Below, piece by piece: positions 14,956 through 23,264 of a stretch of 64,000 nucleotides of DNA. The stretch lies in the NCBI GenBank assembly GCA_003112755.1, contig BFBT01000001.1, forward strand, positions 3,286,001 to 3,350,000, given 5' to 3'. The DNA is from Lawsonibacter asaccharolyticus (GTDB lineage Bacteria > Bacillota > Clostridia > Oscillospirales > Oscillospiraceae). Every line of letters begins with the position of its first letter. The first letter of the stretch is position 1. The notes under the pieces were generated by a model. The model searched no databases, had not been told where the DNA came from, and was given only the letters and a program-made list of their open reading frames with translations. Both the position numbers and the translations under genes were made by a program.

Positions 14956-16773
14956 TCAAATTCCCCAATCCTCGGATAAAATGTGCTCGTTGATATCGCT
15001 CCCTGCCGTCCGCTTCACCAGCACCCGGGCCAGGGCGTTCATCATGGCGGCCACCGGGTCGATACGCTCTGTGTCGTCCTTGTGCCGCTTGCTGAGCTTG
15101 ATGTTTCCATAGTTGTCCTGGATCTCAATGGCGTTCTGAAGGCACCACAGGACCAGCGGGCTCTCCTCGATGACCACCCGGTCCTGGAGCAGCAGCTCCC
15201 GGAAGGTCTTGACTGCCAGGTTCTGCCCCGCACAGGTCTGGGACACCTCCACGCAGAAGTCCTCCCGGTTCCGGTCCTCGTTCATGCGGATGGCCAGGTC
15301 GGTGGCGTTGCGTCCGTCGTAGTCCACCTCCTCCACCTCCCAGCCGTGCTCCCGCTCCCCCTCACAGATCCAGTTGTACACATAGCTGTTGTCGGTGACA
15401 TCTCCGGGAGTGAGGGTGCAGTACCCGCCCTGTGCCCAGGCCGTGTAAGGCACCCGGTCGGTCTTTTCGTGGCGGTCCGCCCCGTTCTCCGGCATGAAGC
15501 CGTGCAGCTTCACCCCGATCCGGCCGTCCGGCAGGTCAAACACCGCCGCCGCTCCTGACAGGTCGATCCGCTTGCCCAGGTCAAAGCCGCAGTGGTTGTG
15601 GAGCCCGTCAGTCAGCGCCGCAAACTCCTCCGGCGGGACCATGGCCGCCTTGGCCTTTGCCATGCACCGCTCGTCCAGATAGTGGTTTACGCTGCCCACC
15701 TGCCACAGACACATCCGCCGGGTGAGAAATTTCCGGATCTTGCTGGGGTCGTTGGAGGTGTAGGCGGCGTTGTGCTCGTCCTGGATCTGCTTGCGTAAGA
15801 TCTCGCTGTACCGGCTGGGGTACCGCAGACAGGGGTTGGGCTTGCGCCAGGCCGACTCGTCGTGGGGGTTGTCCCCCTCGTCCAGCTCCCGTATCATCAC
15901 AAAATAGCTCTCATCGGTGACCGATGGGTCCTCCAGCACCCGTTTGGCGTAGGTCTCCTCGATGTAGCAGGGCTTGCTGCCGGCATCGTCGCCGGCGGTG
16001 GTGATGACATCCAGCAGGGACTGGACCCGCTTTCCGAAGGAGTTGGTCCCCAGGTCGTAGATCTCCGAGGTGGGGTGTGCGTGGTACTCATCCACCACAA
16101 AGTAGCAGGGCGCGCCCGAGTCCTTATTCTTGGTCTCCTTGGACAGGGCCCGCATATAGCCGCCCCGGGTGCGGTGAACGATGGGGTTGGACCGGGGAAC
16201 CAGGAGCCGCTTGGCGATATTGGGGCTCTTCCGGGCGATCTTCTTGGCATCGCCCAGCACCCGCATGGCCTGGGTCCGGTCCACGGCGGCGCACTCCACC
16301 TCCGGCTCCTCCTCGAACCGGGCCAGCTCCGGCCGGTAGGGCGGATAACAGGCATCCCCGCACATGTGATAAATGCCCTGGCATGACTTTTCCGAGCTCT
16401 TATAGTTGCCCCGGGCTCGCTTATTGTAGGTATGGGTAAAGCGGCGGGCCCCGGTGTCCTTATGTACCCAGCCGTAGGTGCAGCCCAGGTCGAATACCTG
16501 CCAGGGCTCCAGGGTGATGGGCTTCCCCGCGTCCACCCCCCGGACCTGGATGCACTGCCCGAACCACCGAACGATCCGGTCCGCCCGGGTCGTGTCGAAC
16601 ACATAAGGAAAGTCCTCCGTCCCCTGGCGCTTCAGGTCGTCCAGGTGCCGCTGGCAGGCCAGGATCTCATACTTGCAGCACTGCCCCCGCAGCCGTCCCT
16701 GGGTCACCTGCTTGGCATAGACGCTCACAGGGTGGTGCAAGCCGCTCTGCCACCGTACAGCCATGTCAGCCAC
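14956..16773 (-). CDS. terL: Terminase large subunit
   Basis: 605 residues. The ATPase half has a degenerate Walker A in KRARGNYKSSEKSCQ (Tyr where Gly is usual) and Walker B YFVVDEYHAHP. The nuclease half has HCGFDLGKRIDLSGAAAVFD (first Asp), VEEVDYDGRNATDLAIRM and a final TERIDPVAAMMNALARVL with the last acidic residue. It cuts and pumps phage DNA into the head. ATG 16764 (MAVRWQ) is an alternative start. Confidence 0.95.
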   Translation of the reverse strand: MADMAVRWQSGLHHPVSVYAKQVTQGRLRGQCCKYEILACQRHLDDLKRQGTEDFPYVFDTTRADRIVRWFGQCIQVRGVDAGKPITLEPWQVFDLGCTYGWVHKDTGARRFTHTYNKRARGNYKSSEKSCQGIYHMCGDACYPPYRPELARFEEEPEVECAAVDRTQAMRVLGDAKKIARKSPNIAKRLLVPRSNPIVHRTRGGYMRALSKETKNKDSGAPCYFVVDEYHAHPTSEIYDLGTNSFGKRVQSLLDVITTAGDDAGSKPCYIEETYAKRVLEDPSVTDESYFVMIRELDEGDNPHDESAWRKPNPCLRYPSRYSEILRKQIQDEHNAAYTSNDPSKIRKFLTRRMCLWQVGSVNHYLDERCMAKAKAAMVPPEEFAALTDGLHNHCGFDLGKRIDLSGAAAVFDLPDGRIGVKLHGFMPENGADRHEKTDRVPYTAWAQGGYCTLTPGDVTDNSYVYNWICEGEREHGWEVEEVDYDGRNATDLAIRMNEDRNREDFCVEVSQTCAGQNLAVKTFRELLLQDRVVIEESPLVLWCLQNAIEIQDNYGNIKLSKRHKDDTERIDPVAAMMNALARVLVKRTAGSDINEHILSEDWGI

Positions 16774-16839
16774 CTCCGACCCTTGTCACGCTCCGGCACG
16801 CTCGCTCCGGTCCATCCTCGCTGCTCACGGCCTGCGCGC

Positions 16840-17355
16840 TCAGTCCCCATACAGATCACTGTCCGGGTCCGCCCTGGCCCCTGCGGCCGCCTGGGCCCGC
16901 TTCTGGGCCAGCCGCACCCGTCCGGATGGGGTAAGGCCCAGCTTCTCCGCATACTGGAGGATGTTTCTCTCCAGGCTCTGCATCTTGCCGCTTACGGCAT
17001 CCAGCTTGGCTGCGGCCGCCTCCACGGCCTCCGGGGCGTCCCTGGCCGTCTTCAGCTCCTTGGCCGCCTGGGCCAGGAGCCGGCACTGGGTCTCATACCG
17101 GGCCATCATCACGCAGTACACGCCCAGGGCGTCGCTGTCCAGGTCGTCCAGGATCACCAGCCCCTCCATCCGCTCCAGCACCTTCCGCCAGTAGCGCCTG
17201 GCAGCCGGGTTTTTGGTCATGATGGCCGGCTCCTCCATCCTGGACTCCCGTCCCCGGTCTGGGATCACCCCCTCCTCCGCCTGCTCCCGGAGCTGCCGCT
17301 CCTCGTCAGTCAGATTCTTGCTCATATTCTCCAGCGCCTTGACCGGCGTCGGCAT
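16840..17355 (-). CDS. terS: Terminase small subunit, P27-like
   Basis: 171 residues from ATG 17355 (GGAGGTGAATGGGAT upstream). NPAARRYWRKVLERMEGLVI, then a YCVMMARYETQCRLLAQA helix, and LGLTPSGRVRLAQKRAQ at the C-terminus are the P27-family signature. It recognises the packaging site and recruits TerL, which lies 66 bases downstream. Confidence 0.92.
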   Translation of the reverse strand: MPTPVKALENMSKNLTDEERQLREQAEEGVIPDRGRESRMEEPAIMTKNPAARRYWRKVLERMEGLVILDDLDSDALGVYCVMMARYETQCRLLAQAAKELKTARDAPEAVEAAAAKLDAVSGKMQSLERNILQYAEKLGLTPSGRVRLAQKRAQAAAGARADPDSDLYGD

Positions 17356-17558
17356 ATCCCATTCACCTCCATCCCCCCAGATCCCTGATCGGGGACATTT
17401 TCTCACAAACGAGGGGGCCTGCGGTCTTGCGCCCCCACCCGCAAAACTTTCTTGGGGTGGGGGTAGGTCTGGAAAGCCACAGGCTTTCCCCCGCGCACGA
17501 GCCTCTGTGCCCGCCTGCGCATCCAGGCGCGGACGTAGCTTCCAGTCCAACCGAAGCC
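17356..17558. other. Non-coding gap between terS and HNH gene, candidate packaging-site region
   Basis: No supported gene. It holds a C/G-rich interrupted repeat (GCCCCCACCCGCAAAAC with GGGGTGGGGG nearby, about 17428-17465) and a GGAAAGCC-aca-GGCTTTCC hairpin (about 17470-17488). cos/pac sites usually lie beside terS and HNH, so this is the best place to look; nothing here proves it. Confidence 0.35.
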
Positions 17559-17948
17559 TCAAATTCTGTTTCGTTTCCGTCGTTCTTCTGCCTGCTCCCG
17601 TGCCGTTTTCTGGTCATGGCATCGTTTGCACAGGCTCTGGTGGTTGGCCGGGTCGATGAACAGCGGCCAGCTCCCCCGGTGGGGCTTGATGTGGTCCACC
17701 ACCGTTGCCCGGGTGCGGTGCCTGGGGTCTCCGGGCGGATACTGCGCGGCGCACTCGCGGCAGAACGGCTCCCGCAGGAGCTGCGCCGGGCGCAGGTCGT
17801 CCGTCCAGATAGGCAGGCTGTACCAGCTGTGATATTCCGCCGAGACCCGGCGAGGGGCTTTCTGGGGCTTGTGCTTGGGACAGTACCCCTCCCGGGTCAG
17901 GGCGGCACACCCCGGGTGTCGGCACGGCCTGAGCGGCTTCAGGGCCAT
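17559..17948 (-). CDS. Phage HNH endonuclease
   Basis: 129 residues. Zinc-binding CRHPGC...YCPKH at the N-terminus, FCRECA in the middle, then the HNH core VVDHIKPHRGSWPLFIDPAN-HQSLCKRCHDQKTA. Such HNH proteins beside terminase genes are needed for specific cleavage during packaging of HK97-like phages. Confidence 0.93.
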   Translation of the reverse strand: MALKPLRPCRHPGCAALTREGYCPKHKPQKAPRRVSAEYHSWYSLPIWTDDLRPAQLLREPFCRECAAQYPPGDPRHRTRATVVDHIKPHRGSWPLFIDPANHQSLCKRCHDQKTAREQAEERRKRNRI

Positions 17949-18018
17949 GGGCTATCACCTCCAGGCAAAACAAAAAGCGCCCAAGCCACGACACCCGACT
18001 GCTCGGGTTGTCATCGGC

Positions 18019-18207
18019 TCAGGCGCTGGTCACTTTGGACGCGGGCTCAGGCGCTTCGATATTCACGAGGGTCTCCTGTCCGCAGCGTTTGCACTTGCGT
18101 GGCAGGTTTCGGGCGGTCGTGTCTGCGCGGACCTTCAGGAGTTTCCCCCGTTGGCACACCGGGCAGATCACCCATCCATCCCTCACGATGATTTTACCAC
18201 AACGCAT
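18019..18207 (-). CDS. Cysteine-rich KTR-like zinc protein
   Basis: About 62 residues from ATG 18207 (a TTG at 18219 is possible). WVICPVCQRGKLLKVRADT...CKRCGQETLVNI carries two Cys pairs and closely follows the small cysteine-rich KTR proteins common on mobile elements of Firmicutes. Role unknown, probably nucleic-acid binding. Confidence 0.75.
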   Translation of the reverse strand: MRCGKIIVRDGWVICPVCQRGKLLKVRADTTARNLPRKCKRCGQETLVNIEAPEPASKVTSA

Positions 18208-18292
18208 GTTCGATTGCAAATCTTTTTGCCCCCTTTTTCTGAGAAATCAAAGAGAATATACTTACCCCCGAGACCGAAAAGAATAGAAAAGC

Positions 18293-19063
18293 CTATTCTT
18301 TTTTCCGTCTGCGCCGCCGCTTGCTCCTGGCCCGTCTCCGGTCCGGCTGGTAGGGCAGCATATATTTGATCCAGGCAAATTCGCCGTATCCATTGCGGAT
18401 AGGTCCCTGATTTTGCAGGATAATAGCCTCGGGTGGAGCTGCCAGTGTTACATAGTCCGGGACGGTCTCCGTCTCCGGCTCTGTCCGGGCCAGCCCCAGG
18501 GAGGGGGTCCAGGTCCGCTCTCCCACCTGTGGGTGCCCCCACTCCCGCGGCTCCTTGGTCAGGTAGCTGGCCAGGTCCTCATAGGTGTGGCCCTGATTGA
18601 ACTCCAGCCGCCGGACCTCTACGTTGTCCCCATAGATCCAGAGCCGGCGGATCTCCTCCAGGTCTTCTCCGGTACTGTTGACCACCAGATGGTGGTGGAG
18701 CCGGCCGCCAGGACATCCACCTTCTGTCACATAAATATAGTGGAGCAGCTGCCCTCGGGTCTTTCGGGCCTTCCGCAGTTTGGAGAGGAACGACCGTATT
18801 CGCCGGATGGCCGCCTCCCGGTCCTCCGGCAGGTGCTTGTCATCATAGGTCAGGGTAATAAACAGGTCCCCATTGTCAAAATTGGCCGCCAGTGTCCGCT
18901 CCAGCTTCTGGAATGAGGTCCTGGCGTTCAGCGTTTCCCGGGCGGCGGTAGATGCCCGCTGCTTCTGGGCCCTGGCCCTGGGCGAGTCTCCGGCGGCGGC
19001 CGTGGTGTAGACCACCGCGCACACGAGGCGGCCGGCCCGGACCTGCTTCAAGGTCTTACTCAC
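18293..19063 (-). CDS. Rolling-circle-type replication protein (ORF2/G2P-like)
   Basis: 256 residues from GTG 19063 (GGGAAAGGGGG upstream). DNGDLFITLTYDDKHLPEDR is Rep motif 1; GGRLHHHLVVN is motif 2 with the metal-binding His cluster; DLASYLTKEP carries a candidate nicking Tyr. The C-terminus is a basic tail of Arg/Lys. Members nick DNA to start or resolve replication; in a phage with DnaB its exact task is unclear. The start overlaps the upstream gene. Confidence 0.8.
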   Translation of the reverse strand: MSKTLKQVRAGRLVCAVVYTTAAAGDSPRARAQKQRASTAARETLNARTSFQKLERTLAANFDNGDLFITLTYDDKHLPEDREAAIRRIRSFLSKLRKARKTRGQLLHYIYVTEGGCPGGRLHHHLVVNSTGEDLEEIRRLWIYGDNVEVRRLEFNQGHTYEDLASYLTKEPREWGHPQVGERTWTPSLGLARTEPETETVPDYVTLAAPPEAIILQNQGPIRNGYGEFAWIKYMLPYQPDRRRARSKRRRRRKKE

Positions 19064-19541
19064 CGGCGGCCCCCTTTCCCTCCAGCTCGTCCAGCGCCCG
19101 GCCGATCTCCCGCCACTCCTTGATGGTCGGGGAGGCATTGCCGGTCAGGATGTCCCGGAGCAGGTCGTCCGTGATGCCAAACGTACATTTATCAGAGATC
19201 CGGCGCAGACAGCCCAGCCCATTGGCCCCCCGGAACAGCTGGAGCCGTTCAAAGATCCGCCGCTTCTCCGCAGCGTTTCTCCCTGTGCATTGCGGACTGG
19301 ACGGTTCCGGCTCCTCCGGCACCGGCGGCTCCTCCCCCAGCACCACCGGAGGCATCCACCCAAGCTGCTCCACACAGTAGGTCACATCCTTGCCCAGCAC
19401 CAGGATTCCTTGGGCAATGGACTCCAGCACATACCGCCGGTAATTCTGGAGCGAGCGCACCTCATTCTGGATAGGCAGCCGGATCACCAGGACGGAGCCC
19501 GGCTCTCTCACTCGATCCGGCAAAACCGCTTCATGATCCAT
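19056..19541 (-). CDS. Phage protein of unknown function
   Basis: 161 residues. Contains a Pro/Glu-rich linker (VVLGEEPPVPEEPEPSS) and a C-terminal helical part ITDDLLRDILTGNASPTIKE. No family recognised. It overlaps both neighbours, in line with an early operon. Confidence 0.6.
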   Translation of the reverse strand: MDHEAVLPDRVREPGSVLVIRLPIQNEVRSLQNYRRYVLESIAQGILVLGKDVTYCVEQLGWMPPVVLGEEPPVPEEPEPSSPQCTGRNAAEKRRIFERLQLFRGANGLGCLRRISDKCTFGITDDLLRDILTGNASPTIKEWREIGRALDELEGKGAAGE

Positions 19542-19786
19542 TCTTGTCCCCGCTCCCTTCCCTCTTTTGTCCGCGTTTCCCCGTGGCCCAGCAGATCCTC
19601 CATTGCCAGGTCTGCCTGACCATTCCGACCTCCGGCTGGATCATTGATCTGATCTACCAGCTCCTCCATGTCCTTCAGCGTGGCCAGGGCCCCATACACC
19701 CTCGGCGGCAGTGCCGCCAGCTGCGTCCACGGCACCCCCCGGAGCCCCCAGCTCCCGTCCTTAGTCTTATATGTCAGTCGCGCCAT
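19508..19786 (-). CDS. Phage protein of unknown function
   Basis: 92 residues from ATG 19786 (MARLTYKTKDGSWGLRGVPW), GGAGAT upstream. Basic C-terminus. The opening motif recurs in small early phage proteins that I cannot name more precisely. Confidence 0.6.
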   Translation of the reverse strand: MARLTYKTKDGSWGLRGVPWTQLAALPPRVYGALATLKDMEELVDQINDPAGGRNGQADLAMEDLLGHGETRTKEGRERGQEWIMKRFCRIE

Positions 19787-20264
19787 TTTGATCTCCTCCG
19801 TTTCCAATGTATCTATCCCTCCGGCGGGCGGTTGATCCACTCAAACGAAATAACCCACACCCAGGGGTTTGCCTCCCAGCCGTAAATGGGACGGTCAGCA
19901 GGTTTGATGGTTCGCCGTCCCACTTCCATGCGGGGCAAAGTTTGTGCAGGTCCTCTACTGCCGCATCCCGTTCCCGCTTCACCTGCTCCAGCTCGGCCCG
20001 CAGTTCTGCATTTTCGGCCATCAGCCTTGTTCGCTCTCCGATCCCAGGCTCGTCAAACGGCAAGTGTGCCAATTCGGACAATTTGTTTTTCAATCGCTCG
20101 TTTTCGGCCTGGAGCGTGGGAATTTTAGATATTTCTTCAGCGGCATCTACCATGACCTGCTCAAAATCTGAGCAGTCTACGCCAAGGACTTCGCCATTGA
20201 TGTGGTATCCATAGGCGCACGCCTCAAAATTGTGTAACTGCTCAATCAGCTTCTCAATGTCCAT
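19767..20264 (-). CDS. Coiled-coil phage early protein
   Basis: 165 residues from ATG 20264, coupled to the upstream gene by the GAGGACACCTGATG junction. About 55-110 is a long coiled coil (LQAENERLKNKLSELAHLP, LRAELEQVKRERDAAVEDLH). No catalytic motif is seen. Confidence 0.65.
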   Translation of the reverse strand: MDIEKLIEQLHNFEACAYGYHINGEVLGVDCSDFEQVMVDAAEEISKIPTLQAENERLKNKLSELAHLPFDEPGIGERTRLMAENAELRAELEQVKRERDAAVEDLHKLCPAWKWDGEPSNLLTVPFTAGRQTPGCGLFRLSGSTARRRDRYIGNGGDQNGATDI

Positions 20265-20566
20265 CAGGTGTCCTCCTCTGCTGGCTGCTTCATCCACTTC
20301 AATGCAGCTTGCTTGCACCCTTCATAAAGCGGAATGTTTGGATAAGCACAGATGTAATTGCATACTTCGTCTTTTTCATGCTCACAACACTTACAAAAGT
20401 CAGCTCTGAGGAAAATGTCCGCCAACTCCTCGTCGCTCATGGCCCGGATGCGGTCGGCGTTGGTTATTGGGACTATGCTGCCGCAGATCTTCGGCTTGCA
20501 CTTGCACATATACTGTTGAGAAACACAGTTACAACAATCTCCATCATGCTCAAATTTGCATTTCAT
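20264..20566 (-). CDS. Cysteine-rich phage early protein
   Basis: 100 residues with many Cys: MKCKFEHDGDCCNC, MCKCKPKIC, FCKCCEHEKDEVCNYIC. Probably zinc-binding. It starts at GAGGACACCTGATG, the same stop/start junction that begins the next gene. Confidence 0.65.
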   Translation of the reverse strand: MKCKFEHDGDCCNCVSQQYMCKCKPKICGSIVPITNADRIRAMSDEELADIFLRADFCKCCEHEKDEVCNYICAYPNIPLYEGCKQAALKWMKQPAEEDT

Positions 20567-20904
20567 CAGGTGTCCTCCTCTCCCTCCGGCGGGCGGCGGT
20601 AGGCTATCCAGTTCTTGCCGTATTTGTAGTCCTCTATGCGCTTTGCACAGAAGGGGTCCAGGATATTCCAATGTGGCGGAGGACTTTCTTCCCGCAACCC
20701 AACGTGCCAATACGGTTGTTCTCCCATCTCCCGCAGTTCTTCCGGTGTTAGCGCCTCGTTCGGCGGGGTGAGGGTGGGCATCGCCTGTATATCATGCAGC
20801 ACTTGGTCTAACAGCCATGACGCAGTTTTGCTTTGCCGGACTATATCAGTGTCAAGCAATCGCTCAATGCCCAGCAGTTCGTCTCCATCAATCGCCCTTG
20901 CCAT
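20566..20904 (-). CDS. Phage early protein of unknown function
   Basis: 112 residues, MARAIDGDELLGIERLLDTD. It includes the segment YWHVGLREESPPPHWNILDP and ends RRPPEGEEDT at a stop shared with the next start. No family recognised. Confidence 0.6.
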   Translation of the reverse strand: MARAIDGDELLGIERLLDTDIVRQSKTASWLLDQVLHDIQAMPTLTPPNEALTPEELREMGEQPYWHVGLREESPPPHWNILDPFCAKRIEDYKYGKNWIAYRRPPEGEEDT

Positions 20905-21220
20905 CTTTCAGCGCCTCCAATCTCTCCATCACCATCTCCACGGCCTCGTCCGTCATGGGAGCCATACAGAACGGACAAAATCTATACTTTTGAAACTCAT
21001 AGGAATGAATCTCGAAACTTTCGCCGCAAGAACTACAATAGAATACCGCTGGCCCCTTATTGATATCCTGAACCCATTCACCCGCCATCCTCTCCACCTG
21101 CTCCCGGCTGACGGGGCGGAGGGCAGAGAGGGCCAGCGTAAATGCGTCCCTGATTACCGATTTTCCAGGATACATCTCCCTGGCTGTCGTCAGAATCTCA
21201 ACCGCGTCGTCCCGCGTCAT
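20888..21220 (-). CDS. Zinc-ribbon phage early protein
   Basis: 110 residues. FYCSSCGESFEIHSYEFQKY then RFCPFCMAPM form a four-Cys zinc ribbon in the middle; the flanks are helical. Overlaps both neighbours. Function unknown. Confidence 0.65.
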   Translation of the reverse strand: MTRDDAVEILTTAREMYPGKSVIRDAFTLALSALRPVSREQVERMAGEWVQDINKGPAVFYCSSCGESFEIHSYEFQKYRFCPFCMAPMTDEAVEMVMERLEALKDGKGD

Positions 21221-21389
21221 CAGTCAATTCCCCCTTCCACCACATCGACACCATCTTGTCCCGGGTGAGCTTGTCCACCACTCGGCCCAGGTTCCGGCTG
21301 CCGTCCATGGCAGCCAGCCGCTCCAGGTTATGCAGCGTCTGCGCCGTCACCAGCACAGATAGCCTCCGCAGGTTCTTCTTCCGGCTCAT
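21198..21389 (-). CDS. Small basic protein, possible ribbon-helix-helix
   Basis: 63 residues. NLRRLSVLVTAQTLHNLERL followed by GSRNLGRVVDKLTRDK resembles a ribbon-helix-helix DNA-binding arrangement (beta strand, helix, Gly-Ser turn, helix). Assignment is weak. Confidence 0.5.
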   Translation of the reverse strand: MSRKKNLRRLSVLVTAQTLHNLERLAAMDGSRNLGRVVDKLTRDKMVSMWWKGELTDDAGRRG

Positions 21390-21401
21390 ATTGACTCCTC
21401 C

Positions 21402-21824
21402 TCAAAATGGCAGTTCGCCCTCATCCTCCAGCTCCGAGAACGACTCTCCGGGCTCTGGCGGCAGGCTCTCCTCCGGTGCGTTACCCTCGCTGGGGGCGGC
21501 GGCTTTGGCGCCGGCAAAATAGATATTGTCCGCCACCACCTCCGCCGCCCGCCGGTGTGTCCCATCCCGACCGGTGTAGTCCCGGATCTGGAGCCGCCCC
21601 TCTACCACAGCCTGCTGGCCTTTATGGAAATACTGCTGCACAAATTTGGCCTTGGCGTCCCAGGCCACCACGTCGATCCAGTCCGTGGCCCGCTCTCCGC
21701 TGGCCTTGTCCTTAAAGTCCCGGTCCACCGCCAGGGAGAAGGAGGCCACCGGCTTGCCGCTCTGGGTGTACCGCACCTCCGGCTCATGCCCCAGCCGTCC
21801 CATGATCACGATCCTATTGAGCAT
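21402..21824 (-). CDS. ssb: Single-stranded DNA-binding protein
   Basis: 140 residues. LNRIVIMGRLGHEPEVRYTQ, VASFSLAVDRDF, DWIDVVAWDAKAKFVQQYFH and GQQAVVEGRLQIRDYTGRDG are the OB-fold of bacterial SSB. The C-terminal acidic tail ends DEGELPF, matching the protein-interaction tip D-D-x-L-P-F. Part of the phage replication operon. Confidence 0.97.
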   Translation of the reverse strand: MLNRIVIMGRLGHEPEVRYTQSGKPVASFSLAVDRDFKDKASGERATDWIDVVAWDAKAKFVQQYFHKGQQAVVEGRLQIRDYTGRDGTHRRAAEVVADNIYFAGAKAAAPSEGNAPEESLPPEPGESFSELEDEGELPF

Positions 21825-21969
21825 CGGGGTCCTCCCCCATCTTGGCCGCCGTGCGGAGGGTCATCCCCTCCGCCAGCCAGCTCAGGAAGATCATGGTCCC
21901 GGTGGGCAGCCCCTCCTTGATGGGCTGCCCGCAGCAGGGGCACGGGTCGCCCGGCTTTAGCAGTTTCAT
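21814..21969 (-). CDS. Small CPCC zinc-motif protein
   Basis: 51 residues from ATG 21969 (MKLLKPGDPCPCCGQPI). It has one Cys cluster and overlaps the ssb start by 11 bases. Unknown function; tight overlap supports it. Confidence 0.5.
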   Translation of the reverse strand: MKLLKPGDPCPCCGQPIKEGLPTGTMIFLSWLAEGMTLRTAAKMGEDPDAQ

Positions 21970-22193
21970 GTCCAATCCTCCTCCATCCATTCCTCCCGGG
22001 TCTTGCCCTGGAGGTACATACATTTTTCTCGCGCGCCCAATCTGGTGCTGTGGCAGCATTGGGGGGCCCATCGATCAAACCACCGCCCGCCGCCGATTCT
22101 GTGGAGGGCCGGGGCCTCCCCGAAGCAGTTGCAGCAGGACAGGCCCCGACAGGGCCCCGTGCAGGGCTCAAGCTGTACGAGCAACCGGTCCAT
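21966..22193 (-). CDS. Small Cys-rich phage protein
   Basis: 75 residues from ATG 22193. CTGPCRGLSCCNCFGEAPA and QCCHSTRLGAREKCMY give a dense Cys/His pattern, likely metal-binding. Ends at ATGA overlap with the next gene. Confidence 0.5.
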   Translation of the reverse strand: MDRLLVQLEPCTGPCRGLSCCNCFGEAPALHRIGGGRWFDRWAPQCCHSTRLGAREKCMYLQGKTREEWMEEDWT

Positions 22194-22293
22194 GCTCCAC
22201 CGCCTTCCGCCGCTTGGGCAGTTTGGGGGTCCCGGTGACCTGCTGATACTCCTTGCCCAGGCGCTCCCGGGCCTGCTCAAACCAGCTGCTCAT
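22168..22293 (-). CDS. Small basic phage protein
   Basis: 41 residues starting MSSWFEQARERLGKEYQQVT, then a KLPKRRK basic stretch. The start overlaps the DUF3102 stop (ATGA) and the end overlaps the next gene by 26 bases. Unknown function. Confidence 0.5.
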   Translation of the reverse strand: MSSWFEQARERLGKEYQQVTGTPKLPKRRKAVEHGPVARTA

Positions 22294-23264
22294 TCCGCAC
22301 ACCTCCCAATGGCCTCCGCCAGGGCCCGCAGGGCCTTGGCCATCCCCTGGGCGGCGGTCTGGTCCCCCCGGCCCCTGGCCTTCAGGAGCATCCCCCGCAT
22401 CTTGTTGGCCAGATCCTTGCCCTGGTCAAAGAGGACTTCAAACTGGGCCACGTCCTTGTCCGCCCCCAGGGCGGCCTTTTTCTCCGCCCTGGCCTGTTCC
22501 TCCAGCTGGAGCCGGACCTGCTCCAGGGCCTCCTCGGCGTTTTTCCGTTGGGCCTCCGCCCGGTCCTTGGCTTCCCGGGCCTTGTCCAGCCTGTCCTGCA
22601 TCTCGGCTACCGCCTCAGCCCGGGCCCGCTCAATGGCAGCGGGGTCAGTCACCTGCTCCACCGCCACATCCACCGGGCGGCTCTTCAGCTCGCCCAGCTC
22701 CTCCTCCAGCCTGGCCACAGCCTGTGCAGCCTGCTCCCGGTCCTCCTGCGCCCCAGACAAGCGGACATTGAGCAGCTTCATGTCCTCCTCCATCTTGGCC
22801 CGGGCCTGCTCCGCCGCAGCCGCGTCCGCCTTGGCCGCCTCGGCGGCCTGCCGGGCCTCGTCCCGGTCCCGGATGGCCTGCTCCAGCTGGCGGGCGCTCA
22901 TGTCGATCACGTTGTGGTCCTCCACAAATCGCTCCCGCTCGCCCTCTGGTAGGGCCAGGAGCATCAACGCCTTGGATGCCCCCAAATCCGACAACGTTGT
23001 CGGATTTGACCACTCCCGGGCCAACCGCATAAAGCGTTGGGCGGAGCGCTCCGAAAATTCCACTCGTTCTTCCAGCCAGGACCGCCACTCCCCGTGGGAC
23101 AGCATTTCCTTGGCCTCGATCAGGCAGCGCCCAATGGTGAGGATAGCCTCTCCGCCCTGGCGCTTGGCCTCCAAAATGTCCCCGGTGATGGTCTCAATGG
23201 TCCGCACCTCTGCCGGCGGCGCCATCGTCTGGGCGATAATCCGCCCCAGATCCGGCTTACTCAT
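22290..23264 (-). CDS. DUF3102 domain protein
   Basis: 324 residues. N-terminal 1-120 is the DUF3102 pattern (EAILTIGRCLIEAKEMLSHG, EWRSWLEERVEFSERSAQRF-MRL, SNPTTLSDLGASKALMLLAL), a ParB/KorB-like helical fold. About 125-270 is a long coiled coil of Ala/Glu/Arg. It is cotranscribed with ParA, suggesting a DNA-segregation or replication-control pair. A perfect 24-bp DNA palindrome lies inside its coding sequence. Confidence 0.85.
   Translation of the reverse strand: MSKPDLGRIIAQTMAPPAEVRTIETITGDILEAKRQGGEAILTIGRCLIEAKEMLSHGEWRSWLEERVEFSERSAQRFMRLAREWSNPTTLSDLGASKALMLLALPEGERERFVEDHNVIDMSARQLEQAIRDRDEARQAAEAAKADAAAAEQARAKMEEDMKLLNVRLSGAQEDREQAAQAVARLEEELGELKSRPVDVAVEQVTDPAAIERARAEAVAEMQDRLDKAREAKDRAEAQRKNAEEALEQVRLQLEEQARAEKKAALGADKDVAQFEVLFDQGKDLANKMRGMLLKARGRGDQTAAQGMAKALRALAEAIGRCAE
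22984..23007. repeat. Perfect 24-bp palindrome inside the DUF3102 gene
   Basis: AAATCCGACAAC followed directly by its reverse complement GTTGTCGGATTT. It encodes SNPTTLSD. It could be a centromere-like (parS) or operator site for the adjacent ParA/DUF3102 pair, but the protein motif also constrains it. Confidence 0.6.

Noticed and set aside
16840..17562. 240-codon version of the small terminase starting at 17562
   Set aside because: The extra N-terminus is Arg/Pro-rich, passes hairpins, and ATG 17355 has a strong ribosome site and the family start.
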